A stretch of DNA of 64,000 nucleotides, taken from Microbacterium sp. 11MF. GTDB lineage: Bacteria > Actinomycetota > Actinomycetes > Actinomycetales > Microbacteriaceae. The position numbers and the translations under genes were made by a program. The notes below the pieces were generated by a model. The model was not told the DNA's origin. It saw only the letters and a program-made list of their open reading frames with translations, and did no database searches. Shown here one piece after another: positions 41,575 to 49,722 of the stretch (position 1 is the first letter of the stretch; each line of letters begins with the position of its first letter). The DNA lies in the NCBI RefSeq assembly GCF_000383475.1, contig NZ_KB911460.1, positions 310,001 to 374,000 on the forward strand, in the 5' to 3' direction.

Positions 41575-42710
41575 GGGTTCCTCCGAGGACGTGTGGTGAC
41601 GATCTCCATCCGAGTCGCCGCACCTTCACCGTTCATAAGAGGCGCATTCACCGCCGATTCGAGCGGTGCGGGCGCCGGAGTGCGGGAGAAGACGACGCGG
41701 CGCTGGATCAGGTAGCCGAGGGCGAACAGGGCGGCCTCGGTCGCGACCTTGGCGGGCACGAGTCCGAGCCCGAGCGCGGTGAGGCCGCTCATCCACGCGA
41801 CGTTCGTGGCGAGGAGCACGGCTGCGAGCGCGGCATAACGACCGGCTTGTCGCAGCAGCGGTCCCCGCGCCTCGCCTCGGAACACCACCCGCCGGTTGAC
41901 GGCGAAGTTCACGCTCGCGCTCACGACGCGGGCCGCGATGATCGAGGGCACGAGTGCGCCGGTCACGGCGTGGAAGACCAGCAGGAGGACGGCGTCGAGG
42001 GCGAACGAGGCCAACGACGATGCGGCGAACAGCACCAGCGGCATCCCGACCCTCAGGGTGTCGATGATCGGGCGGAAGTGACTCGACGCGTTGCCGGCGA
42101 GATAGACGGTCTCGATAGGGACCTCGAGGGTCCGCCAGCCGTCCCGACGACAGCGCAGGAGGATGTTCTGCTCGTACTCGAAACGGTCTCCCCGCTGCGC
42201 GCGCAGCCACGGGAGCATGACGGCGGGGATGCCGCGCAGCCCCGTCTGCGTGTCGGAGAGGCTCCAGCCGGCCGACGCCCGGAACGCGGCGCGCGCGGCC
42301 CAATTGCCGATCCGGCTGCGGAGGGGGTTGCCGGGGCGATCGACCTCGCGGCATCCGAGGACCATCGCGGGGTCGCCGCCGGCTTCGGCAGCGACGGTCG
42401 CCTGACCGACGCGGACGATGTCGCGCGCGGTGTGCTGGCCGTCCGCGTCGGCGGTGACGACCGCGTCGCCGGGGAAGGCCTGCGCGGCATGGCCCAGGCC
42501 CGTGCGCAGGGCCGCTCCCTTGCCGCGGTTGCGGACGTGGCCGAGCACGGTCGCGCCGAGGGACGCCGCCTCGGCGAAGACGGCGTCGTACGCCGGCCCG
42601 CTGCCGTCGTCGACGAGGATTACCGGGGTGCCGGGTGCGGCGGACGCGAGATCGCGGAGGAGGTCGAGCAGGGCATCGCCGGGCTCGTATGCGGGGATGA
42701 GGACGACCAC
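41571..42710 (-). CDS. GT2 glycosyltransferase fused to GtrA-like membrane domain
   Basis: A 379-residue bifunctional protein. Residues 1-215 are a GT-A glycosyltransferase of the dolichol-phosphate-sugar synthase type: VLIPAYEPGDAL, the DDGS nucleotide-binding segment, ADADGQH as the metal-binding DxD, and the RCRRDGWRTLEVPIETVY end. Residues 220-350 form a four-helix GtrA domain (AARVVSASVNFAVNRRVVFRG). It would load a sugar on polyprenyl phosphate and help flip or present it. The GTG has GGGGAGTGA upstream, 4 bp after the glycosidase stop. Part of the polymer operon. Confidence 0.9.
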   Translation of the reverse strand: MVVLIPAYEPGDALLDLLRDLASAAPGTPVILVDDGSGPAYDAVFAEAASLGATVLGHVRNRGKGAALRTGLGHAAQAFPGDAVVTADADGQHTARDIVRVGQATVAAEAGGDPAMVLGCREVDRPGNPLRSRIGNWAARAAFRASAGWSLSDTQTGLRGIPAVMLPWLRAQRGDRFEYEQNILLRCRRDGWRTLEVPIETVYLAGNASSHFRPIIDTLRVGMPLVLFAASSLASFALDAVLLLVFHAVTGALVPSIIAARVVSASVNFAVNRRVVFRGEARGPLLRQAGRYAALAAVLLATNVAWMSGLTALGLGLVPAKVATEAALFALGYLIQRRVVFSRTPAPAPLESAVNAPLMNGEGAATRMEIVTTRPRRNP

Positions 42711-42714
42711 CGGC

Positions 42715-43665
42715 TCACTCCCCGATGTAGAGGATGTCGCTGGTGCCGCGTTCGCCGCCGTTGGAGGGCTGGTTCACGACGTCGCCGTCGAAGTACATCG
42801 TCGACGAGCCGCCCCCGTCGAGGTTGTATGCGGTCTCGGCGCCCAGTCCGGTCATGATGTCGGCGAGCTCGGTCAGGGTGGCGCCGCGGCTGTATCCGTC
42901 GGCGCGGCCGTCGACGACGACGAAGACGAGGTGGTTGTCGTCGATGACGCCGACGGCGGTGCGCGGCTGTTCGCCCTGGATGGAGTGGTTGCCGACGTTG
43001 GTGTCGACCTCGACGTCCTCGATGCCGTCCACGGTCGCGCCGTCCTCGACGATCGCAGGACCGAAACTGAGGGTGTTCCAGACGCCGTCGGCCAGGAGCT
43101 CGTCCGCGCTCGTCGTGGTCTCGTCGTACACCCGGACGGTGCCGTCGGCGTAGAAGGCGAGCCCGGTCCGGGCGGGGGAGTCGCGGTAGACGACGCCGTT
43201 GCGGATGACGATCCCCGTGTCGCGGAACCCGTAGTAGTCGCCGTTGATCGCGAACACGGCGTCGTTGTCCTCGGCGATGCCGCTCGTGGTCTCGGTGATG
43301 TTCTCGCCGAACTGGTCCTTCGCGAAGGCGGACCGCAGGCGGGTGGCATCCGCGAGGACGACGTCGGCGACGTAGTACGTCAGGGTGTCATCGCCCGAGC
43401 CGGTCACGACCTGCGAGACGGTGACGCTCGTCTCGCCGTCGGAGTAGGTGTCGCCGTCGACGGTCCCGGCGGTGGACGCTGACCCGGTGGTCGGGGTCGC
43501 GGTCGAGTTCTCGGCCTCGTAGGCCGAGACGTCTGAGATCTCGACGTGTTCGATGAGGAAGCGGTCTGCGGCCCACGCCGTCGCGCCGCCGACGGCGAGC
43601 GCGAGGGCGAGGCCGCCGGAGAGGAGGGCGGTGCGGACTCGGCGGGGTCTGGTGATGTGCGGCAT
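42715..43665 (-). CDS. phosphodiester glycosidase family protein (NAGPA domain)
   Basis: A 316-residue exported protein. An N-terminal signal-anchor (residues 13-33, ALLSGGLALALAVGGATAWA) precedes a short linker and the NAGPA domain with FAINGDYYGFRDTGIVIRNG, RTAVGVIDDNHLVFVVVDGR and the C-terminal YNLDGGGSSTMYFDG motif. The family cleaves phosphodiester-linked sugars in surface polymers such as teichoic acids or sugar-phosphate exopolysaccharides. First gene of the operon, so it suggests the polymer contains glycosyl phosphodiesters. The start is ATG. Confidence 0.9.
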   Translation of the reverse strand: MPHITRPRRVRTALLSGGLALALAVGGATAWAADRFLIEHVEISDVSAYEAENSTATPTTGSASTAGTVDGDTYSDGETSVTVSQVVTGSGDDTLTYYVADVVLADATRLRSAFAKDQFGENITETTSGIAEDNDAVFAINGDYYGFRDTGIVIRNGVVYRDSPARTGLAFYADGTVRVYDETTTSADELLADGVWNTLSFGPAIVEDGATVDGIEDVEVDTNVGNHSIQGEQPRTAVGVIDDNHLVFVVVDGRADGYSRGATLTELADIMTGLGAETAYNLDGGGSSTMYFDGDVVNQPSNGGERGTSDILYIGE

Positions 43666-43772
43666 CCCTCAGGGATACGGATGCGGCATCGGGCGGACGT
43701 TGACCGATCCTGAGAACGGCATTAACGGTGGCGGCGCCGGCCGACTGCCATGATCGAGCCGTGGGGGAGACG

Positions 43773-44459
43773 ATGGTCGCGGAGCGACTCGAGCCGGTGC
43801 CGGAGAAGAAGCGACGGGAACCGCGTCGTCGGGCCCTGCTGATCGCCGCGATCGCGGTCGGGGCGATCGCCGTGGTGGTCGCCGGGTGGTAGATCGCCGC
43901 ATGGACGGCGCTCGGCGCGGTGCGGATCGTCTACGACGCCCGTCCGGTCGCCTGCGAGGGTGCCGAGGTGACGCTCGACCCGCCGGGGGCGTCGGACGAG
44001 TTCCTGAGCGACGGCGGTTTCGCGGGGGACGAGACGTTCTACTCGCCCGTCGTGGGGGTCGAGCCCGGGATGACCTGCGGGGTCCGGTTCTTCGTCGTCA
44101 ACGACGGCTGGAGCGAGGTCGATGCCCGGGCCGTCGCGCTCCCGGGGATGCAGGAGGAGTTCGTCTCCCTCATCCGGCCGACGATGGTGAATCCGAACGG
44201 CCAGATGAGGCTCGCCGACACCGACGACGCGGCGGTCTTCGCGATCGAGGGCATGCCCGTGCCCGCCGGGGATCAGCAGTCCTTCACGGTCATCCTCGAG
44301 GCGAACGCTGAGGATGCCGCCGGCTACGAACAGTGCTCCGGTTTCATGCCGAGGCCGCCCCGGGTGACCGTCTCGGCGCTCGGCGTGGAGCGCACCGTCG
44401 CATCGCCCGAGGATTCCGGCATCTGGTACTCCGACGGCGCGCGCAGCGACTGCGACTGA
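43773..44459 (+). pseudogene. single-pass membrane protein gene split by an in-frame TAG
   Basis: ATG at 43773, behind GGGGGAG, encodes 39 residues: a basic stretch and a transmembrane helix ending VVVAGW. A TAG at 43890 follows. The same frame then continues without any shift for 189 codons as a folded external-type domain (RIVYDARPVACEGAEVTL, VEPGMTCGVRFFVVNDGWSEVDAR). TGG-TAG suggests mutation of a second Trp codon. Reinitiation at GTG 43920 could give a 179-residue soluble product without membrane anchor. Four cysteines in the domain fit an extracellular location. Function unknown; sequencing error is possible. Confidence 0.7.
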
Positions 44460-44494
44460 GGCCGCCGCGAGAGACGTTCGCGTAGCGTGGAGCG

Positions 44495-44941
44495 GTGACC
44501 GTCGGCATCCAGCTGTCCCCGCTCGCCGAGATCCCGGCGACCACCCTCTACCGCATCCTCTGGTTGCGGGTGAGCGTGTTCGTCGTCGAGCAGGGGGCCG
44601 CCTACCCCGAGCTCGACGGCCGCGACATCGAACCCGGCGCGATGATCGCCTGGGCCGAGGAGAACGGCGAGGTCCTCGGAACGCTGCGCCTGCTCGACGA
44701 GGCGCGCCGGTGGCGGATCGGCCGCGTCGTCACGAGCGCAGCTGCCCGCGGACGCGGCGTCGGTGCCGACCTCATGCGGCGAGCGATCGACCACGCCCTC
44801 GCGCAGGATGCGTCCCGCCCCTTCGTCCTCGACGCGCAGGAGCACCTGGCCGAGTGGTACGGCCGGTTCGGTTTCGTGGTGAGCGGCCCGTCGTTCGTGG
44901 AGGACCGGATCGCCCACGTGCCGATGACGCGCACCCCGTAG
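44495..44941 (+). CDS. ElaA-like GNAT acetyltransferase
   Basis: A 148-residue protein matching the ElaA subgroup: LYRILWLRVSVFVVEQ near the N terminus, YPELDGRDIEPGA, GRVVTSAAARGRGVGADLMRRAI (coenzyme A loop near residues 84-95) and LDAQEHLAEWYGRFGF at the end. Substrate unknown. GTG start. It follows the amber-split gene by 35 bp and may be co-transcribed with it and the DHFR-like gene. Confidence 0.9.
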   Translation: MTVGIQLSPLAEIPATTLYRILWLRVSVFVVEQGAAYPELDGRDIEPGAMIAWAEENGEVLGTLRLLDEARRWRIGRVVTSAAARGRGVGADLMRRAIDHALAQDASRPFVLDAQEHLAEWYGRFGFVVSGPSFVEDRIAHVPMTRTP

Positions 44942-44973
44942 GCAGGGCCGTCGGCCGGGCGTAGTCTCGCGCC

Positions 44974-45519
44974 GTGCGCCCCCTCCGCTTCTCGACGAAC
45001 GTGACCCTGGACGGTTGCATCGACCACCGCGCCGGGAATCCCGACGCCCAGACCCACGCGCACGCCGCGCAGCAGATCGCGCGGGCCGACGCCCTCGTGC
45101 TGGGTCGGGTCGTCTACCGGATGATGGAGGAGGCCTGGCGGCCACCCGCGTCCGAGGGGAGACCGGACTGGATGCAACCGTTCGCCCGGACCATCGACGC
45201 AGCGAAGAAGTACGTGGTGTCGTCGACGCTGCCGGCCGTCGACTGGAACGCCGAGCTCCTGGCGGGCGACCTGCGCACCGAGGTCGGGCGTCTCAAAGCG
45301 ATACCCGGGAAGGGGCTGTACACGGCGGGTGCGACGCTCGCGACGACCCTCGCCGGGTGGGGTCTCATCGACGAATACACCTTCGTCGTCCACCCTCGGA
45401 TCGCCGGTCACGGTCCGCGCCTCTTCGAGGGCGTGGCGGAGCCCCTCGACCTGGAGCTGGTCGATCGTCTCGCCTTCGATTCGGGCGTGGTGGCGGAGAC
45501 CTACGTGCCGCGCCGCTGA
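44974..45519 (+). CDS. dihydrofolate-reductase-fold (RibD C-terminal-like) protein
   Basis: A 181-residue protein with the DHFR/RibD-C fold: FSTNVTLDGCIDH at the N terminus, ADALVLGRVVYRMM, the KYVVSSTLP strand, YTAGATLATTLAGWGLIDEYTFVVHPRIAGHGPRLF, and a C-terminal DSGVVAETYVPR. Such stand-alone proteins bind NADPH, but most are not true folate reductases; the real substrate is unknown. GTG start, 32 bp after the ElaA-like gene. Converges on the glycosyltransferase operon. Confidence 0.88.
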   Translation: MRPLRFSTNVTLDGCIDHRAGNPDAQTHAHAAQQIARADALVLGRVVYRMMEEAWRPPASEGRPDWMQPFARTIDAAKKYVVSSTLPAVDWNAELLAGDLRTEVGRLKAIPGKGLYTAGATLATTLAGWGLIDEYTFVVHPRIAGHGPRLFEGVAEPLDLELVDRLAFDSGVVAETYVPRR

Positions 45520-45535
45520 CTCAGCCTGAGCCCCA

Positions 45536-46369
45536 TCACCTGTCGACCGTCGCCCTAGGGGCCGAGGCTCCGGCATCCGCGCGGCGCCAGCCGGCGGCAT
45601 CCCTCACCACCGCCCCGCCCCGCTCGAACGCCTCGAGCCAGCCGGTCATCGGCCACTCGCCCCACCGGCGGTGGAACAGGGCGCCGTTGCGGAGGATGTC
45701 GTCGACGTGCTGCCACGGCGGCGAGGTCGTCGGGTGGTACTGGTGGTACGCGTGCGCGCCGCCCGTCCAGACGAGCGGGATGCCGCGCGATCGCATCCGG
45801 AACGCGAAGTCGGTGTCCTCGCCCCCGTATCCCTCGTACTCTTCGTCGAACCCGCCGACCCGACGCCACGTGTCCGGCGTCAGCGCGAACGAGAGCGACC
45901 AGAACAGCGCGTACTCCTCGGGCACCGCCGCGCGTTCCGCGTCGTCCGCGGGCATCGGCCGTGCCGCATGGGGAGAGGTGAAGGCGACGAGGTCGGCGGG
46001 GTCGGATGCCGCGACCCCCTCGGCGAGGTAGGTCACCGGTCCGCACAGCACAGCGCCCGCGTGGCGCGCGGCGGCATCCCGGTATCGGCGCAGCAGGTCG
46101 GGACCGGGGATGCAGTCCGCGTCGAGGAAGACGAGCAGGTCGGCGTCGCCGGCGGCGAGCGCCCCCGCGTTCCGGCCAGCGGCCAGCCGCAGCCCGTCCC
46201 GGCCGGGCGGCACCCGGACGATCACCTCGGCGTCGAGCTCGGGCGGTGCGTCGTCGCCGATCCAGACGACGACACGGCGGGCGCCGGGCGCCCCTTCGAG
46301 CGCCCGCAGCTGTGCGCGCAGGTGGTCGACGCGTCCCGCGGAGCACAGGCTCACCACCGCGACGCTCAT
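45536..46369 (-). CDS. GT2 family glycosyltransferase
   Basis: A 277-residue GT-A glycosyltransferase. Seen: VVSLCSAGRVDHLRAQLRALE, the donor-binding LAAGRNAGALAAGDADLLVFLDADC with DxD-like DAD, and the acceptor-side GGFDEEYEGYGGEDTDFAFRM with the ED catalytic pair, a GalNAc-T/KfoC-like C-terminal motif. Last of four overlapping glycosyltransferase genes on this strand. Soluble, probably acting at the cytoplasmic face on a lipid-linked or protein acceptor. Sugar unknown. Confidence 0.92.
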   Translation of the reverse strand: MSVAVVSLCSAGRVDHLRAQLRALEGAPGARRVVVWIGDDAPPELDAEVIVRVPPGRDGLRLAAGRNAGALAAGDADLLVFLDADCIPGPDLLRRYRDAAARHAGAVLCGPVTYLAEGVAASDPADLVAFTSPHAARPMPADDAERAAVPEEYALFWSLSFALTPDTWRRVGGFDEEYEGYGGEDTDFAFRMRSRGIPLVWTGGAHAYHQYHPTTSPPWQHVDDILRNGALFHRRWGEWPMTGWLEAFERGGAVVRDAAGWRRADAGASAPRATVDR

Positions 46370-47355
46370 CGCCGGCCTCGCACCGTGTCGCTGATCGCGG
46401 CTGCGGCGCGCTGGGGTGCGCCGGCGACCTCCCAGCGCTCCCACTCCGGGCGCGCCGTCGAGGCCCGGTCGATCAGCTCCGGCCACTGCGCGATCGTCGG
46501 CCACTCGTCGGCGACCTGTGCCAGGCCCGCGCGGCGCAGCGCCCGACCGGTCTCGCGCTGCTCCTCGAACGGTCGCTCCTGGGGAACGACGATCGCCGGC
46601 GCGTGTGCCGCAGCGAGGTCGGCGACCGCGTTCTGACCGGCCCACGAGACGACGACCGCCGCCGAGACGAGGGCCTCCCACGGGTCCTCCGCCCAGGCGC
46701 CGCCCTCGCCGAGCACCCGCCACCGCCGGCCGGTCGCCTTCTCGGCATCCCGGATCGCCGCCGGTCCCACGGCCGACCCGCCCGACCCGGCCAACAGGAC
46801 GACCTCGTCGGTGCGGGTTCCGCCGGCCCCCCGTGCGGCGAAGCGGCTGATCCCGCCGGTGTGCACGACCTTCTCGCCGAGCGCCTCGAGGTGCGGTGGC
46901 GACAGGATGCCGCGGGCCCACGGCGCGAGGACGGTGTCGGCGGCCGCGAATCCGAGCATGTGCGGCCGGTCGACGCGGTGACCCGGCTGCGTCACGACGA
47001 CGGTGCGAAGGCCGAGCAGGCGGGCGAGGAGCGTCACTTCCACAGAGGTGTCCACGACCATGCAGTCCCATCGGCGCTCCGCCGCGGCGGCCGCGATGGT
47101 CGCGAGCCGGCCGCGGTGGCCGACGTGCCCGATCGGAGCCCAGTGCAACATCCCGCCGACGGTCGGGTCGACCGGCTCGCCGCCGTCGTCGTCGCGGTCG
47201 AGCACCGTCCAGGTCCAGCCGGAGGGCAGAGCGCGGGGAGCGGGGAGGCTGCTGACGCAGTCGACCTCGGCCGCCAGGTGGGGGGCGATCGCGAGCAGGC
47301 GCGTGACATGCCCGCGTCCGTGGTGATGGACGTACCAGCCGAGGCGGGGGATCAC
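46366..47355 (-). CDS. GT-B glycosyltransferase, MurG/GT28-like
   Basis: A 329-residue protein starting with WYVHHHGRGHVTRLLAIAPHL, the Gly-rich N-terminal loop typical of the MJ1255-like and MurG-related GT-B families. The C-terminal half has VVLLAGSGGSAVGP and VVSWAGQNAVADLAAAHAPAIVVPQERPFEEQ, matching the nucleotide-sugar binding region with the usual E/Q positions. Start GTG overlaps the stop of the GT4 gene, and its own stop overlaps the GT2 start. Donor and acceptor unknown. Confidence 0.88.
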   Translation of the reverse strand: MIPRLGWYVHHHGRGHVTRLLAIAPHLAAEVDCVSSLPAPRALPSGWTWTVLDRDDDGGEPVDPTVGGMLHWAPIGHVGHRGRLATIAAAAAERRWDCMVVDTSVEVTLLARLLGLRTVVVTQPGHRVDRPHMLGFAAADTVLAPWARGILSPPHLEALGEKVVHTGGISRFAARGAGGTRTDEVVLLAGSGGSAVGPAAIRDAEKATGRRWRVLGEGGAWAEDPWEALVSAAVVVSWAGQNAVADLAAAHAPAIVVPQERPFEEQRETGRALRRAGLAQVADEWPTIAQWPELIDRASTARPEWERWEVAGAPQRAAAAISDTVRGRR

Positions 47356-48458
47356 GCGGCGCTCTCCGTCTCGAGCAGTCGCGCGAAGCTCGCCTCGAGC
47401 GCGTCGATGCGGATGTCGAGCGAGAAGCGGCGCTCGGCGGTCTCGCGGACTACGGCGCGGAACGCGGCATCCTTCCCGCTTGGGAGCATCGCCGCGGCGC
47501 GTTCCGTCATCGCGTCGACGTCGTCGGCGGCGACCAGCTGCATGCCCATCGTCGCCGCGGCGATCTCGGGCACGCCGCCGACGGCGAACCCGACGACGGG
47601 CGTCCCGCACATGAGCGCCTCGGGGCCGACGAGCCCGAACGGTTCGGCCCACGCCGGCGTCGCGAGGGCGAGTCCGCTGCGGCCTACGAGGTCCGCCAGC
47701 GGCTCAGGGGCGAGCTCGCCCGCATAGTCGATACAGCCGCCCAGCCGGGGGAACACGACATCGCGGGCGTACTCCTCGTCGCCGATCCGGCCCGCGATCA
47801 CGAGGCGCCGCCCGAGACGGCGGGCCACCTCGACGGCCACGTGCGGGGCCTTCTCGGGCACAATCCGCCCGAACCAGACGAGATCGTCCCCGCCGGGTCC
47901 GAGCGCCCACGCTCGGGGGTCGACGCCGTTCGGCAACAGCGTCGAGGGGACACCGGCGGCGTCCCACTGCACCTTCGTGTGCGTGCTGACCGAGAGGAAC
48001 TGCGACCCGTCGCCCGCCGCGGCGACGTGCGCCTCGACGGCGTCGAGGTCGACGGGCGTGTGGAGGGTCGTCACCATCGGGATCCCGAGCTGCGCGGCCC
48101 GTTGCAGCGGAAGGGGGTCGAGGCAGTGGTTCGAGACGACGTCGTAGCGCTCCGGGTGCGCCGCGACCGCGTCGAGGGCGAGGCCGAGGGCCGGCAGGCT
48201 CACGCGGCGGTAGCTCGAGGGCCAGGTCGTATCGGTCGGTCGAGCGCCCTCGGGCCACACCACCGGCGGCAGGCGGAACTCGCGCGCGTCGGGCAGGAAG
48301 TCCGACCCCTCCGGCGCGATGAAGGTCACCTCGTGGCCGCGACGACGGAGAGCGTCGACCTCGGCCCAGACGGCGGATTCGAGGCCGCCGGCGTGCGGGC
48401 GACGGATCGGGAACCGCAGCGGGGCGATCACGACGATGCGGAGCGGGCGGGCGCTCAC
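47352..48458 (-). CDS. GT4 family glycosyltransferase
   Basis: A 368-residue GT-B enzyme. The N-terminal Rossmann domain has RIVVIAPLRFPIRRPHAGGLESAVW, a GG acceptor loop. The C-terminal donor domain has LVWFGRIVPEKAPHVAVEVARRLGRRLVIAG and the retaining E-x7-E motif in PAWAEPFGLVGPEALMCGTPVV. Retaining mannosyl- or glucosyl-type transferase, exact sugar unknown. Coupled on both sides by GTGA overlaps within the four-gene operon. Confidence 0.93.
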   Translation of the reverse strand: MSARPLRIVVIAPLRFPIRRPHAGGLESAVWAEVDALRRRGHEVTFIAPEGSDFLPDAREFRLPPVVWPEGARPTDTTWPSSYRRVSLPALGLALDAVAAHPERYDVVSNHCLDPLPLQRAAQLGIPMVTTLHTPVDLDAVEAHVAAAGDGSQFLSVSTHTKVQWDAAGVPSTLLPNGVDPRAWALGPGGDDLVWFGRIVPEKAPHVAVEVARRLGRRLVIAGRIGDEEYARDVVFPRLGGCIDYAGELAPEPLADLVGRSGLALATPAWAEPFGLVGPEALMCGTPVVGFAVGGVPEIAAATMGMQLVAADDVDAMTERAAAMLPSGKDAAFRAVVRETAERRFSLDIRIDALEASFARLLETESAA

Positions 48459-49594
48459 GCGGTACGGCCTTCGAGCGGGTGCGTGCCGTCGAGCAGGCGC
48501 CGGTAGAGCTCGGCGTGATGCTCGGCGATCGCGGCATCCATCACAGACCGCACTCCGCGTCGCTGCTCGACGAGCGCGTCGCGCGCGGGACTCGCGGGGC
48601 GCGACGCGGGCGCACTCCACAGCGTCCCGAGCGCGGTGGCGAGCTCGGCCGGATCCGTCCGTGAGAACGAGGCGACCGTACCGTCGTCGTGCTGCTCGGC
48701 GAAGAACCCCACCCGCGGGGCCGCGACCGGGACGCCCAGATCCCAGCACAGCTCGAGCCACCCCGAGTGCGTTCCGTGCCGGTACGGCAGGACGCACGCG
48801 TCGAGCCGCGCGAGCGCGGCGAAGAGCTCATCGTCCGCGAGGCGCTCGTGCTCGACGAGGTCGAGGGCATCGGATGCCGCGCACAGCTCGCGGACCTCGG
48901 CGGCGGCATCCGCGTCGCGCACCCGGTGGTGCAGGCGCACCTCGCCGCGGACGTCGTGGCCCGCATCGCGCAGTGCCCGGAGCGCTGCGCCCAGGACTCG
49001 GACGGTGCCCGGCCCGTCCACACCCGGACGCAAGTCCTTCAGGTGCACGCCGACGACGCGTCCCGAGCCGACGGCCGGTTCTATCGCGGCCGACCGGGGG
49101 AGCACCGACGGGTGCGGGATGACGGTGGCACGACGCCCCCAGCGCTCCCGCACCGTGCGGGCGGCGCCCACCGTCAGCGTCGTGACGGCGTCCGCGCCGA
49201 CCATCAGCTCGTCGAGCTGAGCGAGATATGCGGAGCTGTCGCCGAGCTGGGGGTGCTCGAGGTCGTGGAGCGTGAAGACGACCGGCCAGCCGACGGCGTG
49301 GGCGGCGTCCAGGCATGCGGTGAGGTGCCCGGGTGGGAACGACTCCGTGCCGAAGTGGATGTGGAGGAGCGACGCCTCGTCCGCGTACGCGCCGATCCAC
49401 GCCGGGTCGAGAGCCGCCGGTGGCCACCAGACGGCAGGATCCGTCCCCGGAGCGACGGGATCGGCGAGCACGGTGACCCGGGGATCGGCCGTCGCACGCT
49501 GCACGTACGGATGCCCCGCCGGAATCGACACGATCGTGATCGAGGCGGCAGACTCCGCATCCGTCGTCGTGCCGATGCGCATGGTCGTGTCCAC
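48455..49594 (-). CDS. GT-B glycosyltransferase, first gene of minus operon
   Basis: A 379-residue putative GT4-like enzyme with HIHFGTESFPPGHLTACLDAAH and FTLHDLEHPQLGD in the N-terminal domain, VVGVHLKDLRPG leading the C-terminal domain, and LPYRHGTHSGWLELCWDLGVPVAAP, where E-L-C-W-D-L-G-V-P takes the place of the usual E-A-x-A-x-G-x-P. GTG at 49594 is preferred over ATG 49582 because AAGGAGATCT immediately precedes it. Divergent from the next glycosyltransferase pair across a 127-bp promoter region. Sugar unknown. Confidence 0.85.
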   Translation of the reverse strand: MDTTMRIGTTTDAESAASITIVSIPAGHPYVQRATADPRVTVLADPVAPGTDPAVWWPPAALDPAWIGAYADEASLLHIHFGTESFPPGHLTACLDAAHAVGWPVVFTLHDLEHPQLGDSSAYLAQLDELMVGADAVTTLTVGAARTVRERWGRRATVIPHPSVLPRSAAIEPAVGSGRVVGVHLKDLRPGVDGPGTVRVLGAALRALRDAGHDVRGEVRLHHRVRDADAAAEVRELCAASDALDLVEHERLADDELFAALARLDACVLPYRHGTHSGWLELCWDLGVPVAAPRVGFFAEQHDDGTVASFSRTDPAELATALGTLWSAPASRPASPARDALVEQRRGVRSVMDAAIAEHHAELYRRLLDGTHPLEGRTA

Positions 49595-49686
49595 AGATCT
49601 CCTTCTGACGCCGTCGCGCCGACCAGGGGTGTGGGTGCGTCTTGACGCCCCGACCGTACGCAACGAATCGTCCCAGGCGAGGGGGC

Positions 49687-49722
49687 TTGACCCCGTGCTC
49701 ACCGCCGGATATCCATGCGAGG
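49687..49722 (+). promoter_or_regulatory. promoter for plus-strand glycosyltransferase pair, possibly leaderless
   Basis: TTGACC at 49687, a 17-bp spacer and TATCCA at 49710 form a plausible housekeeping promoter. The expected initiation point, about seven bases after the -10 box, coincides with the GTG at 49722, which has no clear Shine-Dalgarno sequence. A leaderless mRNA is therefore likely, as is common in actinobacteria. Confidence 0.45.
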
